Shown: piece after piece, positions 1 to 8,445 of the stretch
Position numbering within the stretch: position 1 is the stretch's first letter
Layout of the letters: each line of letters begins with the position of its first letter
Assembly: GCA_040400005.1 (NCBI GenBank)
Contig: JBBARC010000024.1
Location: 1 to 43,907, forward strand
From: JBBARC01 sp040400005
GTDB taxonomy: Bacteria > Pseudomonadota > Alphaproteobacteria > Acetobacterales > Acetobacteraceae
Direction: 5' to 3'
DNA: 43,907 nt
Position numbers and translations under genes: made by a program
The notes under the pieces: model-generated
Database searches by the model: none
Told to the model about the DNA's origin: nothing
What the model saw: only the letters and a program-made list of their open reading frames with translations

Positions 1-55
1 CCTACCAGCCGATACGCTTGCCGAGACCCTTAACGCCTAGGGGCTTGGGAGTTAC

Positions 56-75
56 TCTTTTTCTTCAGAAAAAGA
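56..75 (-). terminator. Hairpin after the leftward glycan operon; remnant of the palindromic element
   Basis: TCTTTTTCT pairs with AGAAAAAGA (9 bp) about 30 bp beyond the stop of the leftward gene at 105. The same kind of T-rich/A-rich hairpin forms the ends of the longer elements at 29934, 32078 and 43762, so this may be a solo end of that family. No clean U-tract follows, so termination is an inference from position and structure. Confidence 0.45.
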
Positions 76-104
76 AGAGTCTTAACTTTCCTCCGATTGC
101 CCGG

Positions 105-1673
105 CTAACCGCCGTAGCCGCGTTGTTTGAGGGGTAGCAGATCCTGCGGCCGGCCAGGCAGACCACCGAGTGTGTTGAGGAAGAAATCGCACACCGCATC
201 CATGCTGTGGAGAAACGCGCGGCGGGCGGTTTCGTCGCGCACGTAGGGGGTGTTGCCGGGGGCGAGCGATGGGCTGTGGAAGTGCATGACAAAAATACGC
301 CGCCCGCGCAGCCATTCGGCGCGGATGAGGCGAATTTGGTCGGCGGTAGAGATACCTTCGGCGGTTAGGGTGAGGCGTTCAAGCAGGCCGCTGCGCGCGC
401 CCAAACCGCGCAAGGCGCGCGCCGGCAGGCCGCCGGCATCCATTAAGGAGGTGACGAACGGCACACTGGCGAGTGGGCCCAAGATCGCGCGGGTCATTGG
501 CACCGACAGTATATTGGTACCGCCCACCCGGTAGGCACCGGCGCGGACCGTGCGAAAATCGGGGCCACCCGCACGGCCCATGTTAGTTTGCGGCAGCAGG
601 CTGAAATCAACCCGGGCGCCGCGTTCGGCGATCAGCGATAGGGTGTTGGGGCCCAGGCCATAGCGCCCGGCTTTGTAGAACGGCGGACGTGTTGAAAAAC
701 TTTTATCGATCGCCGCATAGAGCAGATCGAGTTTGCGGGCTTCCTGGGCGAGCGGCAAATTGCCCGGAAAACTTAGGCGCGGGCTGAGGGTTTCGCTGAA
801 CGGCGGGTTGGTCCAAGGATGCAGATGGGCGCCGATAACCGCGGCCCGGCGCGCCAGCAGCGGTTTGATCGCGGCGATGCCGCCGGGTTGGGTGGCGACC
901 GGGTAATCGATCTGGTAGATCGGCCGCACACCGTGGCGTTCGAAAATGGCTTGGCCGTCGGCTAAACGGTTCATTGCACTGACCGAGGTGAGGTCGCGGG
1001 CGAACGGTTCACCCCAGTTAAATTCGGCTTCGGTATCGACCACCACAAACAGCGTCGGCGGGCGGTCGGCTTCTATGCCGGCATCGGTGTAGGGGGCGCC
1101 GAACAGGTCGATCGGGCGTAGGGCGGGGGGCGCTTTTTCGGGGCCGGGATGGCGGATCCAGGCCAAAATTTCCGGGGTGCGGGCGGGTTCGCCAGCCAGA
1201 CCATTGGCCACCGCGGCGGCATCGGCAAGCGGCACGGTGGGCGCCAAATTGCCAGCGCGCCACAGCCGGGTTGCCAGTGGTGGCACGGGGTTGGGCGGCA
1301 AGGGCTGCCGCCGGCCATCGCGCAGCACGGCGCCAGCGCACAGCACGGAGTGTGCGCCGGTGCGGCCCGCCAGGACCGCGCCCATGTGGGCCAGGGCATG
1401 GGTGTGCCAAAGATCGCCGGCGGGCAACGATGCCATGGCCCAGCCGCGCGCGGCCCGAACGCAGGTGGCTTCATCCGGCAAAACCCGGATGCGTTTATCG
1501 GCATAGGCCGACACCACTTGGGCGGCACCGGGTTCAAGATCGGCGGCGGCGATAAGAATTTCGAAATTCGCCTCGGTCTGGCCGATCAGGCTATCGACGG
1601 TCAGTTCCAGCTGGTGCTGCGTGGTTTGGCCGTGCAGGTAAATGCTGGCCAGCGGTTTGGCGCCAAAGCTCAC
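105..1673 (-). CDS. Glycosyltransferase-like / WalW-type polysaccharide deacetylase fusion
   Basis: This 522-residue protein seems to have two parts. Residues 8-60 resemble the start of a family 2 glycosyltransferase (LTVDSLIGQTEANFEILIA), but I cannot find a DxD metal motif, so that part may be degenerate. Residues 207-500 form a NodB-like deacetylase of the WalW type: VVVDTEAEFNW (210-220) supplies the Asp, HLHPWTNPP (283-291) the histidines, and FVMHFHSPSL (461-470) the closing His motif. The role would be trimming acetyl groups from the exopolysaccharide made by this locus. The start is GTG at 1673, overlapping the TGA of the upstream glycosyltransferase gene as GTGA, which suggests translational coupling. 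It is the last gene of the leftward three-gene operon. The deacetylase call is fairly sure; the substrate is inferred. Confidence 0.8.
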   Translation of the reverse strand: MSFGAKPLASIYLHGQTTQHQLELTVDSLIGQTEANFEILIAAADLEPGAAQVVSAYADKRIRVLPDEATCVRAARGWAMASLPAGDLWHTHALAHMGAVLAGRTGAHSVLCAGAVLRDGRRQPLPPNPVPPLATRLWRAGNLAPTVPLADAAAVANGLAGEPARTPEILAWIRHPGPEKAPPALRPIDLFGAPYTDAGIEADRPPTLFVVVDTEAEFNWGEPFARDLTSVSAMNRLADGQAIFERHGVRPIYQIDYPVATQPGGIAAIKPLLARRAAVIGAHLHPWTNPPFSETLSPRLSFPGNLPLAQEARKLDLLYAAIDKSFSTRPPFYKAGRYGLGPNTLSLIAERGARVDFSLLPQTNMGRAGGPDFRTVRAGAYRVGGTNILSVPMTRAILGPLASVPFVTSLMDAGGLPARALRGLGARSGLLERLTLTAEGISTADQIRLIRAEWLRGRRIFVMHFHSPSLAPGNTPYVRDETARRAFLHSMDAVCDFFLNTLGGLPGRPQDLLPLKQRGYGG

Positions 1674-2890
1674 GCGAACACCGTGGCGGCTTGCGCATGG
1701 GCCGGGGTTTTGGCGCGGGCGGCCAGCACGCGGGCGAACACATCGGCTTGGCCGGCGCTGACCGCATCCCAGGAAAAGCGTTCGGCATAGGCACGCACCT
1801 GGGTACGATCAGGCGGGTTACTGGTGAGCGTGCGCACCGCATCGGCAATCGCGGCCGGGGTGTTGGCGCTGGCGATCAGCCCGGCATCGCGGCTTGCGAT
1901 CACTTCATCGTTGCCGGGGATGGGGCTTGCGACCGCCGGGGTGGCGCAGGCCAGGCTTTCGAGCAGCACATTGGCCCAGCCTTCGCGGCTGGAGGCGAGC
2001 ACCGAGATATCGGCGGCGCCATAAAGGGCGGCAAGCTTTGCGTGTGGCACGCTGCCCAAAAACCGCACGCGGTGAGCCACGCCCAAATTGGCGGCAAGGG
2101 TTTGCAGGCTGGCGCGCGCCTCGCCTTCACCGGCGATCAGCAAGGTGTGGTTAGGCAGATGGGTGAGTGCCGCAATGGTGCGATCATGGCCTTTGCGGGC
2201 GATTAAGGCGCCGACCGAGACCAGTGTTGGGCCGGTGAGGTTGAGATCGGCGCGCGCCTGGGCGCGATTGGCGGGCGGGGCGAATTGCACCAGATCGACA
2301 CCATTGCGCAGCACGGTGATTTTTTGCGGGGCGGCGCCGAGTGCGATCAGCGCCCGGCGCAGGCCATCGCTGACCGTTATCATGGCGTCCGCGGCGTCGG
2401 CTGCGGCCAAAATACGGCGGCGGGCGGCGGGGTAATCGGGGAATTGGGTGATGTCTGAGCCGCGCGCAGTGATCACCACGGGCAGGCCGAAATGGCGGCC
2501 CAGTGCGATGGCGGCAACCCCATCGGGGTAGGCATAATGTGCATCGATGGCATCCACCTGGTGGCCGGCGGCCAACATCGCCGCCAGCGCCGGGCGGGCG
2601 GCCCGGTAGAGCAAATCGGGAGCAATGCGCATGCCAACGCGTGGAATGGCGACAAAACGCGGGTGATCCACGGTGATGCCGTGGCGAATTTCGTGGGACG
2701 GGGCGGCGGCGTGCCGTGCCCAGGCGCCGAAAACTTTGGCGCGGCTGGGAAACCACGGCACCGGCGCCAGCACGCGGGCGCGGGCCAAACCGGCGCCGAT
2801 CAAGTGGCGCAGGCGGTTTTCCACGAACACGCCGTGATTAGGGGCGGCTTCATTGGGGTAGAGCGTGGTGAAGGTGAGCAAATTAAGCAT
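1670..2890 (-). CDS. GT4-family glycosyltransferase of the exopolysaccharide locus
   Basis: The 406-residue protein is a GT-B fold glycosyltransferase of family GT4, expected to act in the cytoplasm by adding a sugar from a nucleotide donor to the growing lipid-linked glycan. The N-terminal domain (1-190) begins MLNLLTFTTLYPN and includes the acceptor-side motif ITARGSDI (140-147). The C-terminal donor domain has VGALIARKGH (226-235), GEGEAR (254-259) and the family E-x7-E motif, Glu303 to Glu311. Length is normal for the family. It starts with ATG 32 bp after the TPR gene and overlaps the deacetylase gene downstream, so the three genes form one leftward operon. Similar genes accompany XrtA clusters, but the sugar transferred cannot be read from the sequence. 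Confidence 0.88.
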   Translation of the reverse strand: MLNLLTFTTLYPNEAAPNHGVFVENRLRHLIGAGLARARVLAPVPWFPSRAKVFGAWARHAAAPSHEIRHGITVDHPRFVAIPRVGMRIAPDLLYRAARPALAAMLAAGHQVDAIDAHYAYPDGVAAIALGRHFGLPVVITARGSDITQFPDYPAARRRILAAADAADAMITVSDGLRRALIALGAAPQKITVLRNGVDLVQFAPPANRAQARADLNLTGPTLVSVGALIARKGHDRTIAALTHLPNHTLLIAGEGEARASLQTLAANLGVAHRVRFLGSVPHAKLAALYGAADISVLASSREGWANVLLESLACATPAVASPIPGNDEVIASRDAGLIASANTPAAIADAVRTLTSNPPDRTQVRAYAERFSWDAVSAGQADVFARVLAARAKTPAHAQAATVFA

Positions 2891-2922
2891 CTGGCCGCCG
2901 GGTTTACCTGCACCGCATCGGG

Positions 2923-5682
2923 CTAGCGGTTCATCTGGGCGAGCAGCGCCTCGACCGCTGCACGATCATCGAACGCTTTGTTTTCATCGAGCACCCGGCG
3001 CAATTCGGCGCGCGCATCATCGGCACGGCCGGCGCCATTGAGGGCATAGCCATAATGGTAATGCACACCCGGGGCGGGGGTGGATTCAGCGGCCATTTTC
3101 AGCAATGGCATGGCATCGGCGAAATCGCCCTGGCGCGCCACAATCCAGCCCAGGGTATCGGCAATTTCGGTGCTCGGGGCGAGAAAATAGGCGCGCTGGG
3201 CGATGGCACGGGCGCGCGGCAGATCGCCGTGTTCGGCAACAATCCAGGCGAGATTGTTCAAGGCGGTGCCGTCATTGGGGCGCAAGGTGAGCACGGTGTT
3301 GAGGTGGGTCAGCGCCTCATCAAAGCGTTTTTGGATGATGAATAAGGATGCCAGCACCATGTTGGCATCGGCATCGTTGGGGTGCGCCGCCAGCCAAGCG
3401 CCGAGAAAATCCATCGCGTTTTTGGTGCGGCCTGATGCGGTGAGGGCGCTGCCGGCCTTGTTCATGAGGCTAACCGAGGGCTGTTCTTTAAATGCTGCCA
3501 GATAGGCGTCGGCCGCCCGGCCCTGATCGCCCACCGACATCCAGGCATCGCCGGCCAATTCGCGAGCCGCCGGCATGTTGGCGGGGTCTTGCATCAACTG
3601 GTCGGCCAGCGCGAGGCCGGCCTTGATGCCACGATCGCGCACTTCGATGCCGACCTTGGCCCCCAGCAGAAACGGGTCGCCGGGGCGCGCGACCAGGCTT
3701 TCGGTGACCATGGCGCGCGCACCATCGAAATCATGCGCCTGCACCAGCAGGGTGAGCTGGGCGCGGATGGCGCGCATGTCGCCCGGCGATTGTTCCAGCA
3801 CTTTGGAGAAAGCGACGCGCGCTTCATCTTTGCGGCCGGCTGCCATCAGGGCATCGCCGCGCAAATAGCCCAGCGCCGGGTTGGTGTTGGCGCCGCTGCG
3901 ATCGAGCAAAGTGACCGCGCGGGTGGCATCGCCATTGCGCACGTAGGCGCCGGCGAGGGTTGCGATAATAGATAGGCGGGTGGGGGCGGCGGCGCGGGCG
4001 GCTTCCGCAATGGTTACCGCTTCGGCGCCACGGTTTTGCGCAAACAGGGCGGGTAACAAGGCGTTGAGCGCGTCTTCGTCATCGGCGTGTTCGGCCAGCA
4101 TGTCGCGCAGTAATTGTTCCGACCCTTTTGGGTTACCCAGCATGCCTTGCGCGCGCACCAGAGACAATTTCACCGTGCGGCTATCGGGGTAGCGGCGCAG
4201 CAATTCGGCGAAAATAGTCCGCGCGCCATTAAAATCGAAGGCGGCGAGTTTGACGTTACCATCGAGCAGACCGACGGCCACGGTATCACCCACCACACGG
4301 CGTAGTTTTTCCACTGCCGCGCTGGCGGCTTTGGCATCACCGCGGGCGAGCGCCGCGTTGACCAGGGCTTCGGTCGCTACCGCCTGATCGGGAGCGATTT
4401 TCAGGCTTTTCTGCCATTCCCCTTCGGCCGCCGCCAGATCGCCGGCATCAAGGCGTGCTGCCGCCAGGCGGTTAAGAATTTCTGTGTTCAGCGGTGCCAT
4501 GGCTGAAGCCTGGCTTAAGCTTTTTACCGCGCCCTGCTTATCGCCGATCATCGCTTCGGCACGGCCAATGAGATCGTACATGTCGGCATCGGCCTGGCCC
4601 GCGGCCGCCGTTGCGCGTAGCAACGCCAGCGCCGGTTCGGGGTGGCGGCTGGCGAGATCGACAAACGCCATCAACTTCACCGCTTGCGGGTCGGTGGGTT
4701 CCTGGGCCAAATATTTGGCGGCGGCTTCGGCGGCCTGTGCCGGTTGGCCGACGCCCAATTTGGCGACCGCGAGGAAGTAAAAACCGCGCGGCAATTCGCC
4801 TAGCATGGGGGAAATCAGGTTGAGCGATTCGTCGGCGGCGCGGAAATCGCGCTGGCGCACCGACAGCACCACTTTCAAGAAATTGCCGGCGATATCGCGT
4901 GGCGCACCCTGCAGCACCTGATCAAGCGCTTCGCCGGCATCGGCCAGCTGGTCCATCGCCAAAAAGGCTTTGGCGCTGGCCAGGCGGGCATCAAGGCGGC
5001 GCGGGTTGCTGGCCAGCACGATTTTGGCGGCTGCCAGCGATGCCTTGGCATCACCGCGGCGCAAATACACATCGGCCAGCACCAACTGCGGTTCTAGCGC
5101 GTGGGGGTCGAGTTCGAGCAGGCGGCGGGCCTTTTTTTCGGCCGTGTTGACATCGTTGCGCACGATCGCGACGCGGGCGGCGGTGAGCAGCACTTCGGTG
5201 GCATCGGGGGCGATTTTGGCGGCGTCATCCACCGCTTGGGCGGCACTATCAACATCGCGCTGCGCCAGAAACGCCGAGGCGCGCACGGTGAGGGTGGGGG
5301 CTTCGCCGCCTTTGGGCGATTTGGCGACGCTGAATTCCTGCAGCGCATCATCGAAGCGGCGCTGTTCGAGGTAGGATTGGCCGAGCGGCAGGATAATTTG
5401 CAGCGGATCATAGCCGCGATCGCGGGCGCGCTTAAGCTCGCGTTCGGCAGCGATGGGGTTGGCCAAAGCGAGATCGACAATGCCGAGACGGAACAGGATT
5501 TCGGCATTTTCCGGGGTTTTGGCGTTCGCACTACGCAAATACAGCTCGGCACCGCGCATGTCCCCGGCATCCATCATGGTGCGGGCGCGCACCAGCGGAT
5601 CGGCACGGCGCAGCACCACGTAGCTGATGCCGCCACCGACCAGCAGCACAATGCCAAGACCTGCCAACCAGCGGCGCCGCAT
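2923..5682 (-). CDS. prsT: PrsT-like TPR-repeat protein of the PEP-CTERM/XrtA system
   Basis: This protein of about 919 residues is almost wholly tetratricopeptide repeats, matching in size and layout the PEP-CTERM-system TPR protein family PrsT (TIGR02917). Typical repeat text includes NNLAWIVAEHGDLPRARAI and DTLGWIVARQGDFADAMPLL near the C-terminus, the position where PrsT proteins carry the same conserved segment. The family is thought to help exopolysaccharide assembly or export at the envelope. PrsT proteins are normally lipoproteins, but the N-terminus here is MRRRWLAGLGIVLLVGGG with no lipobox Cys, so it is more likely an inner-membrane signal anchor facing the periplasm. I chose the ATG at 5682, right before the hydrophobic segment; a TTG at 5739 would add 19 polar residues. 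It is the first gene of the leftward operon. Confidence 0.85.
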   Translation of the reverse strand: MRRRWLAGLGIVLLVGGGISYVVLRRADPLVRARTMMDAGDMRGAELYLRSANAKTPENAEILFRLGIVDLALANPIAAERELKRARDRGYDPLQIILPLGQSYLEQRRFDDALQEFSVAKSPKGGEAPTLTVRASAFLAQRDVDSAAQAVDDAAKIAPDATEVLLTAARVAIVRNDVNTAEKKARRLLELDPHALEPQLVLADVYLRRGDAKASLAAAKIVLASNPRRLDARLASAKAFLAMDQLADAGEALDQVLQGAPRDIAGNFLKVVLSVRQRDFRAADESLNLISPMLGELPRGFYFLAVAKLGVGQPAQAAEAAAKYLAQEPTDPQAVKLMAFVDLASRHPEPALALLRATAAAGQADADMYDLIGRAEAMIGDKQGAVKSLSQASAMAPLNTEILNRLAAARLDAGDLAAAEGEWQKSLKIAPDQAVATEALVNAALARGDAKAASAAVEKLRRVVGDTVAVGLLDGNVKLAAFDFNGARTIFAELLRRYPDSRTVKLSLVRAQGMLGNPKGSEQLLRDMLAEHADDEDALNALLPALFAQNRGAEAVTIAEAARAAAPTRLSIIATLAGAYVRNGDATRAVTLLDRSGANTNPALGYLRGDALMAAGRKDEARVAFSKVLEQSPGDMRAIRAQLTLLVQAHDFDGARAMVTESLVARPGDPFLLGAKVGIEVRDRGIKAGLALADQLMQDPANMPAARELAGDAWMSVGDQGRAADAYLAAFKEQPSVSLMNKAGSALTASGRTKNAMDFLGAWLAAHPNDADANMVLASLFIIQKRFDEALTHLNTVLTLRPNDGTALNNLAWIVAEHGDLPRARAIAQRAYFLAPSTEIADTLGWIVARQGDFADAMPLLKMAAESTPAPGVHYHYGYALNGAGRADDARAELRRVLDENKAFDDRAAVEALLAQMNR

Positions 5683-5885
5683 ACGATAACCCCAAAACAA
5701 GTGGCGCGGGCCTTGGTGCCCGTTGGTGCTAACAGGCAAGGCCTGGGCAGCACGCTAAGGGGGCAGGCCAGCACAGTGGCTGAAATGAAGTGCTTTGTTG
5801 CATGTCCAAGGCAGCAATGCCACCGGCTGTTGCATATTCGGCCTAAGCGGGCCGATAAAACGGCGTGGTTGCAGGGCGGCGCGGT

Positions 5886-5901
5886 TTTTCGCGTGCGAAA
5901 A
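5886..5901. promoter_or_regulatory. Perfect 7-bp inverted repeat, possible operator
   Basis: TTTTCGC and GCGAAAA flank a 2-bp centre. It sits about 200 bp upstream of both divergent transcription units of the exopolysaccharide locus, so it could be a regulator site. The call rests on symmetry and position only. Confidence 0.3.
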
Positions 5902-6051
5902 TGGCTTGCCGCCGTTAGGGGGAGCGGTTAGTCGATTGGCGCGGTTATCAATATCTTGCATCAACGGGGGCAAGGTGGCGCTTTCCGCGCGCCATTTGAT
6001 GGCGGAAATTGTGCCGGAATTTTGGGCGGAACTTTTGGTGCCGGGTTGCGT

Positions 6052-6081
6052 TTGACAGCGCGCCGCGATCCCGCAGGTGAT
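6052..6081 (+). promoter_or_regulatory. Possible promoter of the tRNA / exopolysaccharide operon
   Basis: A consensus -35 hexamer TTGACA (6052-6057) is followed after 18 bp by GGTGAT (6076-6081), a weak -10 match. It would start transcription about 20 bp before the tRNA at 6108. The -10 box is poor, so this is tentative. Confidence 0.3.
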
Positions 6082-6107
6082 GCCCAAAAACGAGACCAGA
6101 CAGCCAG

Positions 6108-6182
6108 AGGCGTGTAGCTCAGTGGCAGAGCGCTGCTATAACATGGCAGATGCCGGGGGTTCGACTCCTTCCGCGCCTACCA
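6108..6182 (+). tRNA. tRNA, anticodon reads AAC (Val, codon GUU)
   Basis: The 75 nt fold as a full cloverleaf. The acceptor stem AGGCGTG pairs with CGCGCCT (one G-U), followed by discriminator A and an encoded CCA. The D-stem is GCTC/GAGC, the anticodon stem CTGCT/GGCAG, the loop ATAACAT (6138-6144) and the T-arm GGGGG-TTCGACT-CCTTC with two G-U pairs. By position the anticodon is AAC (6140-6142), which would read the valine codon GUU. A35, C36 and A73 agree with valine identity. A34 in a bacterial valine tRNA is unusual, since GAC and UAC are the norm. The number of G-U pairs could mean a drifting or pseudo copy. It ends 33 bp before the wza start, so it may be co-transcribed with the exopolysaccharide operon. 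Confidence 0.82.
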
Positions 6183-6215
6183 ACGCCCCACGCGGCATCA
6201 GATCGGCGGTACAGT

Positions 6216-6926
6216 ATGCAGTTTAGGCCAAACCCATCTTCACCCCGTGCCGCCGCAGTGTCATCGGCGGGCGTGCTATTGGTGGGCGCATTATTGGCGG
6301 GCACCCTATTGGTGGGCGCACTGGGCGGCTGCAGCGGGCACAGCAGCGGCGGAACTGGCCTGGTTGCGGATACCGCGGCGATGCGGTCGGACCAGGCGGA
6401 AAACGCGCGCCAGGCGAATGCACAACAATACGTGATCGGGCCGGGCGATCAATTAACTGTGTTTGTTTACCAGCAGCCGACATTATCGGTTGAAGTGCCG
6501 GTGCGCCCGGATGGCCGCATTTCGGTGCCGCTGGTGCCCGATATGGTGGCGGCCGGCAAAACCCCGAGCGAATTGGGCAAGCAACTGGGTATCGAGCTTA
6601 AAAAATTCGTCCAGGAACCGAACGTGACCGTTATGGTTAAATCCTTCCAAGGGCCGGCCGACCGGCAGGTGCGGGTGATTGGGGAAGCGACAGACCCGCA
6701 GGCGATCGCGTTTAGGTCCAACATGACCGTGCTGGATGTGATGATTGCCACCCACGGCCTGACCAAATTCGCCGCCGGTAACCGCGCCAAGATCGTGCGC
6801 CACGACGCCAGCGGCGAGCAAACCATTCCGGTACGGCTGTCTGATCTGCTAAAAGACGGCGACATGAGCGCCAATTTGGCGCTGCGCCCAGGGGATACCC
6901 TGATTATCCCGCAAAGCTGGTTCTGA
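6216..6926 (+). CDS. Wza-type polysaccharide export lipoprotein (XrtA system)
   Basis: This 236-residue outer-membrane lipoprotein should form or gate the export channel for the exopolysaccharide. It has a lipoprotein signal with hydrophobic core LLVGALLAGTLLVGA (21-35) and lipobox LGGC, lipidated at Cys39. The Poly_export domain (PF02563) opens with YVIGPGDQLTVFVY and runs on through VRPDGRISVPLVPD. A SLBB-type domain follows with VIGEATDPQAIAFRSNMTVL. The protein ends GDTLIIPQSWF, typical of the small XrtA/PEP-CTERM version that lacks the long Wza C-terminus. I chose ATG 6216 because longer frames run into the tRNA gene. It is the first protein gene of the rightward operon, 7 bp before the chain-length gene. 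Confidence 0.92.
   Translation: MQFRPNPSSPRAAAVSSAGVLLVGALLAGTLLVGALGGCSGHSSGGTGLVADTAAMRSDQAENARQANAQQYVIGPGDQLTVFVYQQPTLSVEVPVRPDGRISVPLVPDMVAAGKTPSELGKQLGIELKKFVQEPNVTVMVKSFQGPADRQVRVIGEATDPQAIAFRSNMTVLDVMIATHGLTKFAAGNRAKIVRHDASGEQTIPVRLSDLLKDGDMSANLALRPGDTLIIPQSWF
6276..6320 (+). repeat. Three 15-bp tandem units inside the wza signal peptide
   Basis: CTATTGGTGGGCGCA occurs exactly at 6276-6290 and 6306-6320, with a diverged unit between them. The units encode LLVGA, LLAGT and LLVGA, the hydrophobic core of the lipoprotein signal. Unit number would change the core length in steps of five residues. Confidence 0.8.
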
Positions 6927-6933
6927 CCCGCAC

Positions 6934-8445
6934 ATGGATGGTTTACAGGAGCTGCTGTCGCGCTATGGCGTATTAGCCTGGCGCAAGCGCTGGTATGCGG
7001 TGGCGGCGGCGTGGCTTTTTTGCCTGATCGGCTGGATTGGGATAGCAACGCTGCCCAACCAGTTTGAAGCAACGGCGCGTGTGTACATCGACGCCGATGC
7101 TGTGCTAACCCCGCTGCTGCGCGGCATTGCGGTGGATAGCTCGCTGACCGATCAGTTGGATTTGTTGCAGCACATGCTGCTATCGCGGCCCAACCTTGAA
7201 CGCATCATCGATAAAACCGATTTGCAGTATAGTGCGACAACCGCCACCGACAAAGAACGGCTGGTGGAAAGCATGGAACATTCGGTAAAAGTTATTGCGC
7301 AGACGCGCAATATTTTTTCGATTAGTTTTCGAAATGAAAACCCGCAACTGGCGGCCGATGTGGTGCAGGCGGTGCTGGCCAGTTTTGTTGAAAACAAAGC
7401 CGGCAACAACAAAAGTGATATTGAAAACGCCCAAATTTTTCTGGATAGCCAGATCGATCTTTACGAAAAGCAATTGCGCGCCGCCGAAGAAAAACGCGCC
7501 GCCTTTAAGAAGAAGTTTATTGAACTGATCCCTGGCGATAATGGCATGAACCGGGTGGAAGCAGCGCGGCAGAATTTGCAATTGCTGACCGGCCAGCTTG
7601 CCGATGCCAAAGCCCGGCGCGCCTTGCTTGCCAATGAACTGGCCCATACCGACGCGCTGGTGGTGACCGAAACCACCGGCGTTGCCGGCGATCCGCACAC
7701 CGATTTGCGCGCCGCCGAAAACCGCCTGCGCGATTTGCGCCAGATTTATACCGATGCCTACCCTGATGTGATTATCCAAAAACGCGTGGTGGAAAATCTG
7801 CGCAGCCAACCGCCATCGCCGACCATCGCCGCACCGGCGCCCGGCGGGCAGAACCGGTCGGCCCCCAACCCAGTTTATGAGCAGCTAAAACTTCGCCTGG
7901 TGGATGCCAATGCGCAGCTTGATAGCCTTACGCGCCAGGTGACTGACGCCACGGCAGATTTTGGCCGCTTGAACGGCATTGCCCGCGGCGCGCCGGAGCT
8001 GGAAGCGAGCTACACCAACCTCAATCGCGATTACGACGTGCTGCAGAAAAATTACAGCGAATTGCTCGCCCGGCGCGAATCCATGCGCATTGGCAACGCC
8101 GCCCAAATTCGCGCCAGTAACGTGAAAATGGTGATCATTGATCCGCCAGTGGCGCCGCGCTTGCCGGTGGCGCCTAACCGGGTGCTGCTGGCGATTGCGG
8201 TGTTGCTCGGGGCACTCGCCTCGGGTGTTGGCGTCGTGGTGGCGCAGATTGCGTTGGACCAATCCTTTCATAATTTGGTCGAGCTGCGCGCCATGAGCCT
8301 GCCGGTGATCGGTAGCGTATCACTGGCGGTGATGCCGCCATCGTTGGGTGAACGTATTCGCAAAGTTGCCGCCGTGCTGGCGGCACTGGGTGCGCTGTTT
8401 GCGCTATTCAGCTTCGTATTGCTGTTTTTCTTTAGGCAAGCCTGA
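6934..8445 (+). CDS. Polysaccharide chain-length determinant (Wzz/GNVR, XrtA type)
   Basis: The 503-residue inner-membrane protein controls chain length in Wzx/Wzy-type exopolysaccharide synthesis and pairs with the tyrosine kinase encoded next. A first membrane segment lies near residues 20-40 (AVAAAWLFCLIGWIGIA). The periplasmic part is rich in long helices predicted to be coiled coil (about 150-370: QIDLYEKQLRAAEEKRAAFK and similar). A second membrane segment (LLAIAVLLGALASGVGVVVA) and a final one at the C-terminus (ALGALFALFSFVLLFFF) follow. This layout, with no fused kinase, matches the XrtA chain-length family (TIGR03007). The start is ATG, 7 bp after the wza stop; its stop overlaps the next ATG by one base (TGATG). 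Confidence 0.92.
   Translation: MDGLQELLSRYGVLAWRKRWYAVAAAWLFCLIGWIGIATLPNQFEATARVYIDADAVLTPLLRGIAVDSSLTDQLDLLQHMLLSRPNLERIIDKTDLQYSATTATDKERLVESMEHSVKVIAQTRNIFSISFRNENPQLAADVVQAVLASFVENKAGNNKSDIENAQIFLDSQIDLYEKQLRAAEEKRAAFKKKFIELIPGDNGMNRVEAARQNLQLLTGQLADAKARRALLANELAHTDALVVTETTGVAGDPHTDLRAAENRLRDLRQIYTDAYPDVIIQKRVVENLRSQPPSPTIAAPAPGGQNRSAPNPVYEQLKLRLVDANAQLDSLTRQVTDATADFGRLNGIARGAPELEASYTNLNRDYDVLQKNYSELLARRESMRIGNAAQIRASNVKMVIIDPPVAPRLPVAPNRVLLAIAVLLGALASGVGVVVAQIALDQSFHNLVELRAMSLPVIGSVSLAVMPPSLGERIRKVAAVLAALGALFALFSFVLLFFFRQA

Larger units (their letters stand above)
5683..6107. other. Divergent intergenic region between prsT and the tRNA/wza operon
   Basis: No convincing gene lies in these 425 bp. 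The reading frames here have unnatural composition and no starts with ribosome sites. The stretch must carry the promoters for the leftward prsT operon and for the tRNA and rightward wza operon. The only clear structures are the palindrome at 5886-5901 and a TTGACA hexamer at 6052-6057. Confidence 0.6.

Noticed and set aside
5755..6087. 110-residue leftward reading frame in the prsT-tRNA intergenic region
   Set aside because: No ribosome site, no recognisable domain and unnatural composition; it covers the probable promoter region.
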